This document shows, one piece after another, positions 45,876-57,989 of a DNA stretch of 64,000 nucleotides. The stretch comes from Malania oleifera (taxonomy: Eukaryota > Streptophyta > Magnoliopsida > Santalales > Ximeniaceae), in assembly GCF_029873635.1 (NCBI RefSeq), contig NC_080422.1:16770049-16834048 (forward strand). The letters run 5' to 3'. Under the pieces are notes generated by a model. It did not search any database. It was not told the DNA's origin and worked only from the letters and a program-made list of their open reading frames with translations. The first letter of the stretch is position 1, and each line of letters opens with the position of its first letter. The position numbers and the translations under genes were made by a program.

Positions 45876-46624
45876 TCCAGCTCTATAAATAGCCTAAAAC
45901 TCGGATTTAATTGCAGAAAATCAGAAATCTCTCACTCTTTCTCTCTCCCTATGATTTCTCTCTCCTCTCTCTTTGATTTCAGCTCCGTCGTTCGCCGAAT
46001 CGACGATCTGAGGCCACCACGACGCTCTTGGGGAAGTTCTCTCCAAATCTGCTGGAGCGGATCGTTGGTGGAAGCTAGTCGAAATTCATCCCTCAGTTGG
46101 GGTAAAGCTTTTTATGTCGAATTTGGTCTTACTGTAGTTATAGGAAATGATATTCACATGAAAATACCGAAGTTTAGTTCTGTGAGTTATTATTTTTAGG
46201 GAGTTGAACGGGGAACCGTGCGAGTGCAGGGCTGAAAATTTAGGGGGTTTCTTTCGATGTCAGGTAAGGGAATAAACTAAAGCAGTTATTTTCCATTCAA
46301 ATTATTATTATTTATCAATAAATAAATTTTCAGGAAAGCATTTATTATATCAGTATATTATGAAGGAAATGCACATTTGGGAAAATACTGCTATTATGTT
46401 GAAATGTATATATAGGTATGAGATGCCAGAAATTATGATTTTAGAATATAAAGTATGGTTTATACAGCAAATATGTGGCATGAATATTACTTTACGTGAG
46501 ATGTATTATGATATGACTATGTTATGAATAAAACATGTTTTCAAGAATATGAATTATTACATTACAAAATGATGTTGAAAATACATAATAATTGATTTAT
46601 TATTCAGAATAATATGTATAAGAT

Positions 46625-46765
46625 ATTCGGTGCGAGGCCGTGATTGATAGTAGATGCGAGGCCATGTTTTACGTATGATTTCGACGCGAGGTCTTATTTG
46701 TTAAATGTTTGGCATAAGGCCGTATTTATGAAATGTTCAGCGCGAGGTCATATTTATGAAATTAT
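46625..46765 (+). repeat. ~30-bp minisatellite in element G 5' LTR
   Basis: Five units containing GGCGCGAGGCCGT-TTTAT-AA or variants. The 3' LTR copy (about 53798-53975) has an extra partial duplication, so unit number differs between the LTRs of one element. Confidence 0.8.
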
Positions 46766-48049
46766 AGAAATGCTATCAATCTATTTATGTTAAACGCTAT
46801 ATTATCATGTATTAAATGTCATCAAAACCCGAATGTTAGTTTAGTTCAGTTCAGGAGCATGGTACCATAGCTTATAGATCAGATATCAATGGTCAGATTG
46901 GTGCTAACCACCCCACGAGGGGGTGGGAGATGGATAGTCGATGTGGCTTTTAGTGTAGAGTGTAGACGTCCACCTAACAATTCAGACCAGGGTGTGGCAG
47001 GTCCATCGTACTTACAGACATTTTTGACTTGACAGTGGTCGGCCAGCCATTGTCGGGTCCCGCGTTCGGACTGCACAACCCGTCATGGGGGTAATACATG
47101 ACATCAGCTAGCTATTAATCCTAGGTATGTTTTTAGCATTACTAGTTATATCAGATAATTATGATTACTATGATGTATTAGAAATATGAAAGTATATGTT
47201 TTTGCAATTATTAAATGACGAATGTTTTCTGGTATGAAGTTTATACTATATATCTATATTATCATTAAGTATTCATGTTGCGACACAGCTGTATTTAGTT
47301 TATTTTCTTTTACTGAGAAGTGTCTCACCCTCGAACATTAAATGATTTTCAGGGAATCCAAAAAGACCGGTGGATGGAGGCCGTCGTTGAGATAGAGTGG
47401 TACTACCCTGTTAGGAGGGTAAGTTCTAGTCTAGGGGCAAGAAATTCATATTTTAGGTCCCTAGACATGAGTGTATTTTTGGGAATTTTTGGAAACAATA
47501 TATAAATATTGTGCTTTGGGGTTACAGTTAACTATAGTATTTTGTATTTTGTGGTAATGAGGTTGACTGTTTTGTTTATTTTGTATTACAGTTAACTCTA
47601 ATATTTTGTATTTACACTTACTGCTACCTAGGTTCCGCTATGTATGACAGGTGTCCTCGCTACCCAAGAGTTCGGGTTGACTGTTTTGTTTATTTTTCTT
47701 TTCTTATATGAGTATATAAGCAAGTCGTTACAGTTTGGTATCAAAGCCTACAATACTAGGTTCTGTAGACTTTAGAATGCAGCAGTAATAATACCAGAGT
47801 ATAGGATAAAGGGATTTTAGGTCTAGTTTTGTAGTCTAGATGTAGGACTTTCGTGGTGGTTTGTGTGATTTTCCTAGGGTGACGATTTTAGAAAAGTCAT
47901 GGTAAACTATCGTCGGGTTGGGTATCTAGGTTGCAGGATTGAACCTTGAATTAAGATCAGAAGAGATGAATTAATTAGGAGAATATATTATATGAGTTGG
48001 ATGATATATATAGATAAGGGATTCTGAGTTTATTTATTTATTTTTCAAG

Positions 48050-49491
48050 ATGGACCCTGGTGGCAGTAGTGCCCATGCTAGTGGGAATGAGGGTGCTAGA
48101 CCCTCAGGCGCTGCGGGTAGTGATTCGGATGCCGTCTTACGCAATGTGGCACAACAGGTTATGGCAGAAATAGCTAGGAGTTTGAGGGAACAGGGTGGTT
48201 CATTGGTAAGCCACAGTAGCTCGATAGAGAAGTTCATTAAGATGAATCCTCCGGCTTTCTCAAGGGGAACAGATCCTGAAGTCGCTGAAAATTGGGTGTA
48301 GAAGATAGAGAAAATATTTTCGGTGTTGCAGTGTTTAGAGGAGCAGCGGGTGCTATTTGCTACCTACATACTGACTGGGGTGGCTAAGAGATGTTGGTCG
48401 GCGGTGAAACTTTTAGAGCAGCAGAGGACGGTACCCGTGGAGATGACATGGGAGCGGTTCAAGGAGACATTTATTGACAGGTATTTTCCAGCCTCGTCTA
48501 GGGAAGTGAAGATTGAGGAGTTCCTGAATTTGAAGCAAGGACAGCAGATCGTACATCAGTATGCGGCGAGGTTCATCAAATTATCTCGCTTCGCTCGTAC
48601 ATCATACCAAATGAAGCAAAGAAGGTACGACAATTTGAGAGAGGCCTGAGGAGAGAAATATTGAAGTTGCATGATTTTGTTGAGGTGGTGGATAGAGCCA
48701 CTATAGCAGATATTGGAGAGCGGTTATAGGTTGAGGAGCAGAGGCAGAAGAAGAGATCCACACCTTCTAGTTCTCATTAGGGAGTCGGCCATGGTTCGTG
48801 GAAGAGAGATGGCTACTACAGAGATCGGAGGCAGGAGACCAAGAATCGCGGTTTCTAGGGTGTGCAACCATCTCCAGCTTGCCCGTCTTGTGAGAAGAGA
48901 CACCTGGGGGAGTGTCGTGTCGGGCGAGGTGTCTGTTATCAGTGTGGAGAGCTAGGACATATGATTAGGGACTGTCAGGCTCATATTGGTGTTGCTCCTA
49001 CTCCTAGACCTGCTCGAGAAGGCTACCAAGCGCCACGTGGAGGCCAACAACGAAATATGGCCCCAGCCAGGATTTTTGCTTTGACGTCGGGTGATGCTGA
49101 GACAGCCGGCGATGTGGTGACATGTACGATTAATATATTTTCATTTAAAGTTATTGCACTATTTTACTCAAAGGCTACGCACTCATTTGTATCTTTGGGA
49201 TGTGTTAAGTTGTCTGGGGCTGAAACACAGACATTAGATGTTGAATTATTAGTAGCTACGCCAACCAGGTCAACGGTGAGATGTAGTAGGGTACTCCGTG
49301 GTTGTCCAGTTGATGTTCAAAGGAGAATTTTATCTGCTGATCTAGTGGTGCTAAATATGCATGAGTTTGATATTATTTTTGGCATGGATTGGCTAGTAGC
49401 TAATTTTGCCAGTATAGACTTCCATGCGAGAGAAGTAATTTTTAGACCGCCTGGAAGATCAGAATTCGGATTTATAGGGTCACGAGTGTAA
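48050..49491 (+). pseudogene. Element G: gag and protease
   Basis: Gag starts at MDPGGSS (48050) and carries FIKMNPPAFSRGTDPEVAENW, a capsid segment (TWERFKETFIDRYFP) and a CCHC knuckle CYQCGELGHMIRDC (about 48932-48973). Protease follows, with the active-site region KATHSFVSLGCVKLSG and IIFGMDWL towards its end (49360-49395). Broken. Confidence 0.87.
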
Positions 49492-49557
49492 TCTCTACCT
49501 CGGATGGTTTCAGCTGTTTAGGCGAGGAGACTGCTCTTAAGTGGTTGCCAGGGATTC

Positions 49558-50950
49558 GTGGCCTTCGTGAAGGAAACAACAGGGAATGAAGTGAAGCTCA
49601 CCAGTACACCAGTAGTAAAGGAGTTTACTAATGTGTTCCTAAATGAATTACCGGATTTGCCACCTGATCGAGAGGTAGATTTTCCTATTGATCTACTTCC
49701 AAGTACAGCACCGATCCCTAAAGTATCGTACCAAATGGCGCCAGCAGAGTTGGAAGAACTAAAAGATCAGTTGTGGGATTTTCTTGCTAAGGGCTTCATA
49801 TGACCTAGTGTATCTCCGTGGGGAGCTCCAGTGCTGTTTGTGAAGAAGAAATACGGGTCTATGAGGATGTGCATAGACTACAGAGAGATTAATAAAGTAA
49901 CCATCAAGAACAAGTATCCTCTACCCCATATAGATGACTTGTTTGACCAGCTCCAGGGTACACGAGTATATTCTAAGATCGACCTCAGGTCAGGCTACCA
50001 TTAGGTAAAGGTGAGAGCAGAAGACGTATCGAAGATAGCTTTCAGGACCAAATATGGGTATTATGAATTTCTTGTTATGCCATTTGACAAATGCTCCTAC
50101 GATATTTATGAATTTGATGAATAGGATTTTTCATCCATATTTAGATCAGTATGTTGTTGTTTTTATTGATGATGTACTAGTCTATTAGAGAGGCTATGAG
50201 GAGCATGAGATACATTTAAGGCAGGTTTTGCAGATGCTTAGGTAAAAGAAGTTATATGCAAAGTTTAGCAAATGTGACTTCTAGTTCAAGAAAGTTGTGT
50301 TTTTGGGGCATGTTATTGTAGGAGACGAAATTTATGTGGATCCTAGTAAAATTGATGCGGTAGTGAATTTGGCTAAACCGAGGAATGTACAGGAGATCAG
50401 GAGTTTCTTGGGGTTAGCTAGTTATTATCTTTCATTTCGTTGAGGGATTCTCAACTTTATTAAGGCCTCTGACACGACTGACTAGGAAGAATTTCATATT
50501 TGAATGGGACGACAGCTGTGAGTAGAGTTTTCAGGAATTGAAGCAGGGGCTAGTCACAGCTCCAGTACTGATCATGCCGTCTGGGGGTGAGGGTTATACT
50601 ATATACAGTGATGCATCCTTGAAGGGACTTGGTTGTGTATTGATTCAACATGGTAAGGTAGTGGCGTATGTGTCTAGACAGTTGAAAGAGTATGAAAAGA
50701 ACTACCTTACCCATGATCTTGAACTGGCTGCAGTGGTACAAGCATTGAAAATTTGGAGGCATTACCTGTACAGTGAGCAGTATGAGATTTTCTCCGACCA
50801 CAAAAGCTTAAAGTATTTCTTCACTCAGAGGGAATTGAATATGAGACAAAGAAGGTGTTTAGAGTTAATTAAATATTTTGATTGTACTATCAATTACCAC
50901 CCAGGGAAAACAAACGTGGTAGCTGATGCACTGAGCAGAAAGTACGGGGA
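49558..50950 (+). pseudogene. Element G: reverse transcriptase and RNase H
   Basis: Reverse transcriptase runs from FTNVFLNELPDLPPDREVDF (about 49620) through [13 protein letters not shown] and DDLFDQLQG to the catalytic region near 50160. RNase H (50538-50945) has [48 protein letters not shown] and NVVADALSR, with the acidic residues in place. Broken. Confidence 0.87.
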
Positions 50951-50999
50951 ATCAGCATTGGCAGTTATGGAGATCCAGCGTCCAATCATGATAGATCTA

Positions 51000-52480
51000 G
51001 AGAGACTCAGCATTGAATTGATAGAGAATAATTCTCCAGTACGTATCGCCAGCCTAGTGGTACAGCCTATTCTGTAGGAAAGAATTAAAGATGCCCAGAA
51101 AGAAGACCCAAAATTAGTACAGGTGATGGACAGAGTGCAGAGTGGTCAGGGTGAGGAATTCTGTATTTCAGATGACGGATCTTTACGGTTCCGTTCTAGA
51201 TTATGTGTTCCTGCTGATGCTGACATTAGGAAGACTATTTTAGAGGAGGCTCACAGATCTTTATATACAGTTCATCTTGGCAATATGAAAATATACAGGG
51301 ATTTGCGAGAGTTTTATTGGTGGAGTGGTATGAAGAGAGAGATTGTCGAGTATGTAGCCCAGTGCTTGACATGCCAGCAAGTAAAAGCTGAGCACCAGAG
51401 ACTGGCAGGTGAGTTGCAGCCATTATTTATCCTAGAGTGGAAGTGGGATCATATATTCATGGACTTCGTTTCAGGGCTGCCGTCGACATCACATGGCCAA
51501 AATGCGATTTGGGTGATAGTAGACCGGTTGACTAAGACCGCCCTTTTATCATCTATTCCCTCAACCTTTTAGCAAAGATTTAAATCCAGGAGATAATTCG
51601 TTCTCATGAAGTGCCTGTATCTATTGTATCAAATCGAGACCCGCGTTTTACGTCACAGTTCTGGAGAAGCTTGCAAGATCTCTATTGTATTAGGTATCAC
51701 TTAGCACGACATTCCATCCTCAGTTAGATGGGCAGACTGAGAGGATGATACAGATACTAGAAGATATGCTCTGAGCAAGTGTATTAGATTTTGGGGGTAG
51801 CTGGACTCAGTTTATGCCATTGGTAGAGTTTGCGTACAATAACAGTTACCATTCTAGCATCGACATGGAACCATTTGAAGCTCTATAAGGTAGAAAATGT
51901 CATTCTCTGTTATATTGGGACGAGATGGATGAGCGACGAGTTGTGGGACCAGAGCTTGTAAAGCAGGCGTACGATAAGGTTTGACTCATTAGGGATAGAA
52001 TCAGTGCAGCTCAGAGCCAACAGAAAAGTTACGACGATAATCGCTGCCAGAATTTGGAATTCGATATTGGTGACCATGTATTTTTGAAAATAGCTCCATT
52101 AAAAGGAGTCATGAGGTTTGGAAGAAAGGGTAAACTTAACCCTAGGTTTATCGGTTCGTTTGAGATTCTAGAAAAAGTGGGGCCGGTAGCCTACAAGTTA
52201 GCTTTGCCACTTACACTATCTAAGATGCACGACGTATTTCACGTATCTATGTTGAGGAAATACGTCCCAGACCCTTCTCATATTATCAGTTATGGTAAGT
52301 TGGAGCTCAGTAATTTGCTAGTCTATGAGGAGGTACCAGTGCATATTCTGAATAGTAAGGAACAGGAACTACGTAATAAGAAGATTCCTCTGGTAAAGGT
52401 TCTATGGAGGAATCACACAGTAGAAGAGGCTTCTTAGGAGCTTGAGGAACAGATCAAACAGAAATACACACAATTATACC
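51000..52480 (+). pseudogene. Element G: integrase with Tekay-like C-terminal tail
   Basis: The zinc-binding part (EEAHRSLYTVHLGNMKIYRD then CLTCQQVK) is followed by the core (WDHIFMDFVSGLPSTSHGQN, then SNRDPRFTSQFW). The C-terminal part (52054-52437) has VFLKIAPLKGVMRFGRKGKL, HDVFHVSMLRKYVPDP and the tail KIPLVKVLWRNHTVEEAS, the chromodomain-like end of Tekay elements. Confidence 0.87.
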
Positions 52481-52748
52481 AAGAAGTCCATATGTGATTA
52501 AGAAATGTGAGTAAATATGTAATGTTTCTTTTGCAGGTACATGTAATATTCTAGTAGTAGGTGGTATTTTAGTCTTGGGGGAATTTTCTTTTGGTTTATG
52601 TAATCTCCCAAGACTTGAAATATAATCACGGTATTCCTCCGCCATAAGTGAGGGCAAGTAATAAAATAAGTAGACCATTTTTCTTTAAGGGATGATGAAT
52701 TATATAAATAGTAAATTTCGAGGACGAAAATTTATAAGGAGGGGAGAA

Positions 52749-54895
52749 TGTGACGAACCAAATAATAATGGTATTTAAATAATAAAGAGGAAAGGGAAAT
52801 GGAAACAGAAATAGAAGGAGGCAGTAGACGTTGACGACATTGCACTTTGGGAGTAATAACTGAGGAAATTTATCAGGTCCTCGTCGACAAACACAGGCGA
52901 TTCATCGACGAGGGTACAAGAGGGCTTCGTCCACGAAGCCAAGTTTCGTCAATGAGAAGATACCAAGAGAGAATTTTTGGAAGTCTGAAATTCGTCGATG
53001 AGGGTGCAGGTTCATCGATGAACTTTCTACAGGACTCATCGATGAGGTGATGTGTCTCATCGACGAATCCGGCTCTATAAATAGCCTAAAACTTAGATTT
53101 AATTGCAGAAAATCAGAAATCTCTCACTATTTCTCTCTCCTCTCTCTTCGATTTTGACTCCGTCGTTCACCGGATCAACGATCTGAGGCCACCACGATGC
53201 TCCTAGGGAAGTTCTCTCCAAATCTACCGAAGCAGATCGTTCGTGGAAGCTAGTTGAAATTCATCCCTAAGTTGAGGTAAGGTTTTTTATGCCAAATTTG
53301 GTCTTACTGTAGTTATAGGAAATGATATTCACATGAAAATATAGAAGTTTAGTTCTGCGAGTTATTATTTTCAAGGAGTTGAACGGGGAACCCTGTGAGT
53401 GCAGGACCGAAAATTTTAGGGGGTTTCTTTCAGTGTCAGGTAAGGGAATAAACTAAAACAGTTATTTTCTATGCAAATTATTATTATTTATCAGTAAATA
53501 AATTTTCAGGAAAGCATGTATTATATCAGTATATTATAAAGGAAATGCACATTTAGGAAAATACCTGCTATTATGTTGAAATGTATATATAGGTATGAGA
53601 TGCCAAAAATTATGATTTTAAAATATAAAGTATGGTTTTATACAGCAAATGTATGGCATGAATATTACTTTACGTGAGAAGTATTATGATATGACTATGT
53701 TATGAATAAAACATGTTTTCAAGAATATGAATTATTACAGTACAAAATGATGTTGAAAATACATGATAATTGATTTATTATTCATAATAATATGTATAGG
53801 ATATTCGGCGCAAGGTCGTGATTGATAGCCGGTGTGAGGCCGTGTTTTACTTATGATTTCGGCACGATGCCGTATTTATTAAATGTTTGGCACGAGGCCA
53901 TATTTATGAAATGTTCGGCGCAAGGCCGTATTTATGAAGTTATAGAAATGCTATCAATCGTGCCGTATTTATGAAGTTATAGAAATGCTATCAATCTATT
54001 TATGTTAAACGTTATATTATCATGTATTATATGTTATCAGAACCCGGATGTTAGTTTAGTTCAATTCAGGAGCACGGTACCATAACTTATAGATCAGATA
54101 TCTATGATCAGATTGGTGCTAACCACCCCACGAGGGGATGGGAGATGGATAGTCGATATGGCTTTTAGTGTAGAGTGTAGACATCCACCTGGCAGTTTGG
54201 ACCAGGGTGTGGCGGGCTCATCGTACTTATAGACATTTTTGACTTGACAGTGGTCGACTAGCCATTGTCGGGTCCTACCTTCAGGCTGCACAACCCGTCA
54301 TAGGGGGTAATACATGACATCAGTTAACTATTCATCCTAGGTATGTTTTCAGTATTACTAGCTATATCAGACAATTATAATTACTATGATGTATTAGAAA
54401 TATGAAAGTATATGTTTTTGCAATTATTAAATAATGAATTTTTCTAGTGTGAAGTTTGTATTGTATATCTATATTACTATTAAGTATTCATGTTGCGACA
54501 CAACTGTATTTAGTTTATTTTCTTTTACTGAGAAGTGTCTCACCCCAAACATTAAATGATTTTTAGGGAACCCAGAAAGACCGGCGGATCGAGGTCGCCT
54601 TTGAGATAGAGTGGTACTACCCCGTTAGAAGGGTAAGTTCTAATCTAGGGGCTGGAAATTCATATCGTAGGTCCCTAGACATGAGTGTATTTTTGGGAAT
54701 TTTTGGAGACTATATATAAATACTGTGTTTTGGGGTTATAGTTAACTCTGGTATTTTGTATTTTGTGGTAATGAGGTTGATGATTTACACTTACTGTTGC
54801 CTAGGTTCCGCTGTGTATGACAGGTGTCCCCACTACCCATGGGTTCGGGTTAACTATTTTATTTATTTTTCTTTTCTTATATGAGTATATAAGCA
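52749..54895 (+). repeat. Element G 3' LTR
   Basis: It matches the 5' LTR from TGTGACGAA to TATATAAGCA. It includes a palindrome cluster (52830-53065), TATA box (53076-53082), minisatellite (53798-53975) and stem-loop (54526-54545). Confidence 0.88.
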
Positions 54896-54900
54896 TTAGT

Positions 54901-57119
54901 TGAGATCACACATCATAATTTGTCTCATTGCTTATAATCCATGCCTTGAAGGATGAACCTTTATGAAAAATAAGATGTAGTCACAATTCTTGACTTATTT
55001 GTTTAATTTGTCATTCACACAAGAACTTAGTTTCTTTTATACAGTCAACAACACAACTGTTTAAACAATCAAGTTACCAATCAATTAACCAAACCAATTA
55101 TCCAAAGCATAATATTCAAAATAAGATATATAAGATACAAGATTTCAGCTCTTGTTTATTTGCAATCCTGAAAATATGAAAGTTTGATTCAAGCCCTGTG
55201 GTTAACTGCCATCTTTTTGATAATGAATTAGCTTTCTCAAAGTGATTTTCAGCAAAACATTCACACTCTTCCCAAAATTTAGAATTTAAATAAACTCTTA
55301 GTAAATTTATCTTTGGGTGTTAACCAAGTAATGTACTCCCTTATGGTTTTCGCAAAGTATGGTTTAGTCAATGTACCCCCTTTCGGTTTTTGCAACCCAA
55401 ATCAAACTAGACTTTAAGTTTACTTGATTTCCAAATATACGTAGTATATATGATTAAGAAATTAAATCATCCATGTAATTTATATGTGCTGAAAATAAAG
55501 AGTAAGCGAAAGAGAGAGTGAGACCAGGATTTTTACGAGGTTTGGCTTATACCCAACCTACGTCCTTGCCTTTGGCAAACCACCAAAGGATTCACTAAAA
55601 CCAGTTCCTTTATTGGGCGGAACAACGCTGTTTACACACTCCTTCAATAGGCTAAAGCCTACCTCTCTAAGTGATATCCCCTCACTCGATCACTCCTTTA
55701 ATTAGGCTAGAGCCTGCCTCTCTAAGCGATATCCCCACATTTAGCCAACGATCCAAATAACCTTGAACCTTCTATATCTACAAGATACAAATCAAATAGA
55801 TGTACAAAGAATGCTCTCAAATATAGCTGATTAGTACAATTCAAAACTATATACTTCAATGTGATTCACAATATGTAATTCAGATTGAAGCTCTAGAAGT
55901 ATTTCACCGTATAATTCTTTCAATGAATGAAAGAATTAGTAGTTGTAGCATAATATCAGTGAGTAGAATTAGCAAGAACTCGGTAAGCTTTGTGCAATTT
56001 GAGAGCAAGAGAGAGCTTTGAGAATTTCAGAACAATTGAAAAAGATTTTGCTTAATTGAATTCTTGGTTTTTTTAAATCAATTTAACTTGGGTGTATTTA
56101 TAGATGTAGAAAAGTATCTAACTTGTTCCCCAAGTTTACTTTGAGTAGGATCCAAGATTTAAATAAGTTTGAGCATCAAGTAGTTGAATATTTCAAAATA
56201 TGTCTGTTATGTATTTTAAATTTTTCCACAAGACAACTGACTGTGAGGTCCCTGGCAGTTGCCTGTCAGTGTATTATACGTATAAAATGCACAAGCAGTA
56301 AGATGGCAGTCGCCTGTCAACAAGGGAGTCAGATGCCTGTCACTGAACAACTAGGTTTTTAAATATGACTAGAATTATGGCAGACGACTGTCAAAGCACA
56401 GGCAATTGTCTCAAGTTTCACTGACAGTCACCTGTCAAGTTCTAGACAGTTGACTGTCATGTTTTTTCTGTCTATTCATTTAAAAATTTTTAACATGGCA
56501 GTTGACTGTCCAAGTGCAGTTAGTCGCCTATCAAGCATTTGTTTCTTGTTTTAAAATATTTTTGTTCTCCCTCTTCTTTTCTTATTTAATCTTTGGAATA
56601 TCAATTTGTTTTTCTTTAAAAAATAAGTTCTAAGACTTAAAACAAGGTTCCTAGGTCTCTTTGCCTAAAGAGTTTCAAAATGAAAATACATACTTGAATT
56701 ATATTTGAAGTACTTACAAAGCTTGTTCTAAAGACTCATTTGACTCTTCTTTGCTTTGAGTTCTCTTTATTGCTGAGCTTCAATGTCCTGAATTTGATGT
56801 GAGCTTTCAAGATTTATCTCTCTTGATTTTTCAATATTACTTTAGATTTTGAGCTTCATTGATCTTTGAGCTTTGCATGTTGATCACTTGAGCTTTCATT
56901 CTTGAAGCTTTTTCATTAATATCAATGATCTCACGATCTTCAAGTTTAATCCATGCCTTAAACTTGATATACTCATCCTTCTTTGAAGTACAAGCTTTCA
57001 TGAATTCTTTAACCTTGCATTCATCATTGAGTCTTGAAAAGACATCATTAAACAAAGCATGTTAAGTTCCACTTGTTTGTTAGCATCACACCAAGATGTT
57101 AAGCCTTGTATGGCCAACA
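54901..57119 (-). mobile_element. LTR I, probably a solo Copia-type LTR
   Basis: About 2.2 kb without coding sequence. It has the ACGAGGTTTGGCTTATACCC-AACCTACGTCC segment seen in the LTRs of Copia B, on the same strand, so minus orientation is likely. A minus-strand TATAAAT lies at 56097-56103 and a palindrome cluster at 56236-56522. The pentamer TTAGT at 54896-54900 recurs at 57122-57126, a possible target duplication that puts the right end within two bases of 57120. Its start coincides with the loss of the element G LTR end. Confidence 0.6.
56236..56522 (-). promoter_or_regulatory. GACAGTCGACTGTC-type palindrome cluster in LTR I
   Basis: Eight or more copies around the form GGCAGTTGACTGTC (also GGCAGTCGCCTGTCA, GGCAGACGACTGTCA, GACAGTCACCTGTCA, GACAGTTGACTGTCA). 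The element is longer than in other families, but the middle is again GTCGAC or its TpG form. Confidence 0.65.
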
Positions 57120-57411
57120 CTTTAGTTTAAACAATGAAAGGAGCAGAGAAGGATATGTGGATTGGGGTGGTTTGGCTGATTTATTATGACTGAAATTTAT
57201 GCTAATTTAGACAAGTTCACTCTTACATTTCCGCCCCTCGTGGTTGAAACAGCTTATTTAATAATTTGAGTTGTGGGTTTCTCTCTTTCTTTTTTCTTTT
57301 CATATCAGTTAATGGTAAATAGCATTGATCAAAATGAATATGTACAATATATAATGGGCATAGCCAGGCAAGGGAGTGCCAAGATCCCAATCAGAAGATC
57401 AAATCTGTTGC
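57120..57411. other. Short stretch of unassigned DNA
   Basis: No repeat family or gene recognised. It ends at the target-site copy of the following solo LTR. Confidence 0.4.
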
Positions 57412-57839
57412 TGCTAAAAATTGAACGACCTTCCAGATCCCTGATCACGACCACCTGAAAAGAGATAAATAAGCAAGGCTTGGAGGACCTGGGGTGTACT
57501 CCGGGGGATCTCTTCGATGCCTAAGTCAGGGATTAACTTAAGAGATTTTTTATACAACAGTAAAGTAGAGTTTAGAATGAGATACCTTAACCTCTTCTCT
57601 GAATCCCCATTTACAGCGATGGAGTTTGACCCAAGGGTGATATGTCATTTATTTGAAAATTATGTTGTGAGCGTGAATCGCTCCGGTTATTACAGTGTTG
57701 ACTTAAATTACTATGGTCATCATGGCGTTGGCGTCAATTACTCTGGCCGAGTAGTTGACTTGGGTGGTAACTTCCCTCATCAATGTTGGGCTCTAGTCTC
57801 CTTTGAAGTTATGGTAGGTTATATATTTGGGGTATATCA
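57412..57839 (-). mobile_element. Solo LTR of the element T (Tat) family
   Basis: A 428-bp TG...CA block with a perfect target duplication GTTGC (57407-57411, 57840-57844). It aligns along its length with the element T LTR at 6717-7155, including GGCTTGGAGGACCTGGGGTG and the outer end GGGTATATCA. Confidence 0.85.
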
Positions 57840-57843
57840 GTTG

Positions 57844-57950
57844 CCCCCCCCCCCCCCCCCCCCCCCCCTCTTTCAATTTCAAATTTTTGAAGCTTATTTC
57901 CAAAGTTTGAAAGTTGTTGTTGTCGTTTTTTTTTTTTTTTTTTTTTTTCC
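57844..57950. repeat. Poly-C and poly-T runs
   Basis: About 26 C (57844-57869) and, after 55 bases, about 22 T (57927-57948). Such runs are common sites of assembly error. Confidence 0.85.
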
Positions 57951-57989
57951 GGTCAAGCTGCTCTTCTTGAGGCATTTTGGGATTCTGGT

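Larger units (their letters stand above)
45558..47732 (+). repeat. Element G 5' LTR
   Basis: A 2175-bp LTR: palindrome cluster (45635-45875), TATA box TATAAAT (45884-45890), a GCGAGGCCGT minisatellite (46625-46765), the stem-loop (47311-47330) and the end GTCGTTACA. The primer-binding site TGGTATCAAAGC lies at 47736-47747. Confidence 0.9.
45558..54895 (+). mobile_element. Ty3/Gypsy retrotransposon, Tekay-like (element G), nearly full-length
   Basis: 5' LTR 45558-47732 and 3' LTR 52749-about 54895 both start TGTGACGAA and look alike throughout. Between them lie a primer-binding site, gag, protease, reverse transcriptase, RNase H, integrase with a Tekay-like tail and a polypurine tract (52734-52748, AAGGAGGGGAGAA). 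The 3' LTR lacks its last bases because another LTR begins there, so the right target-site copy is not seen; the left candidate is GAGGA (45553-45557). Length about 9.3 kb. Broken, with several breaks. Confidence 0.9.

Noticed and set aside
56837-57055. Minus-strand charged 72-codon stretch as a gag protein
   Set aside because: It lies inside LTR I and is low-complexity; no gag motif seen.
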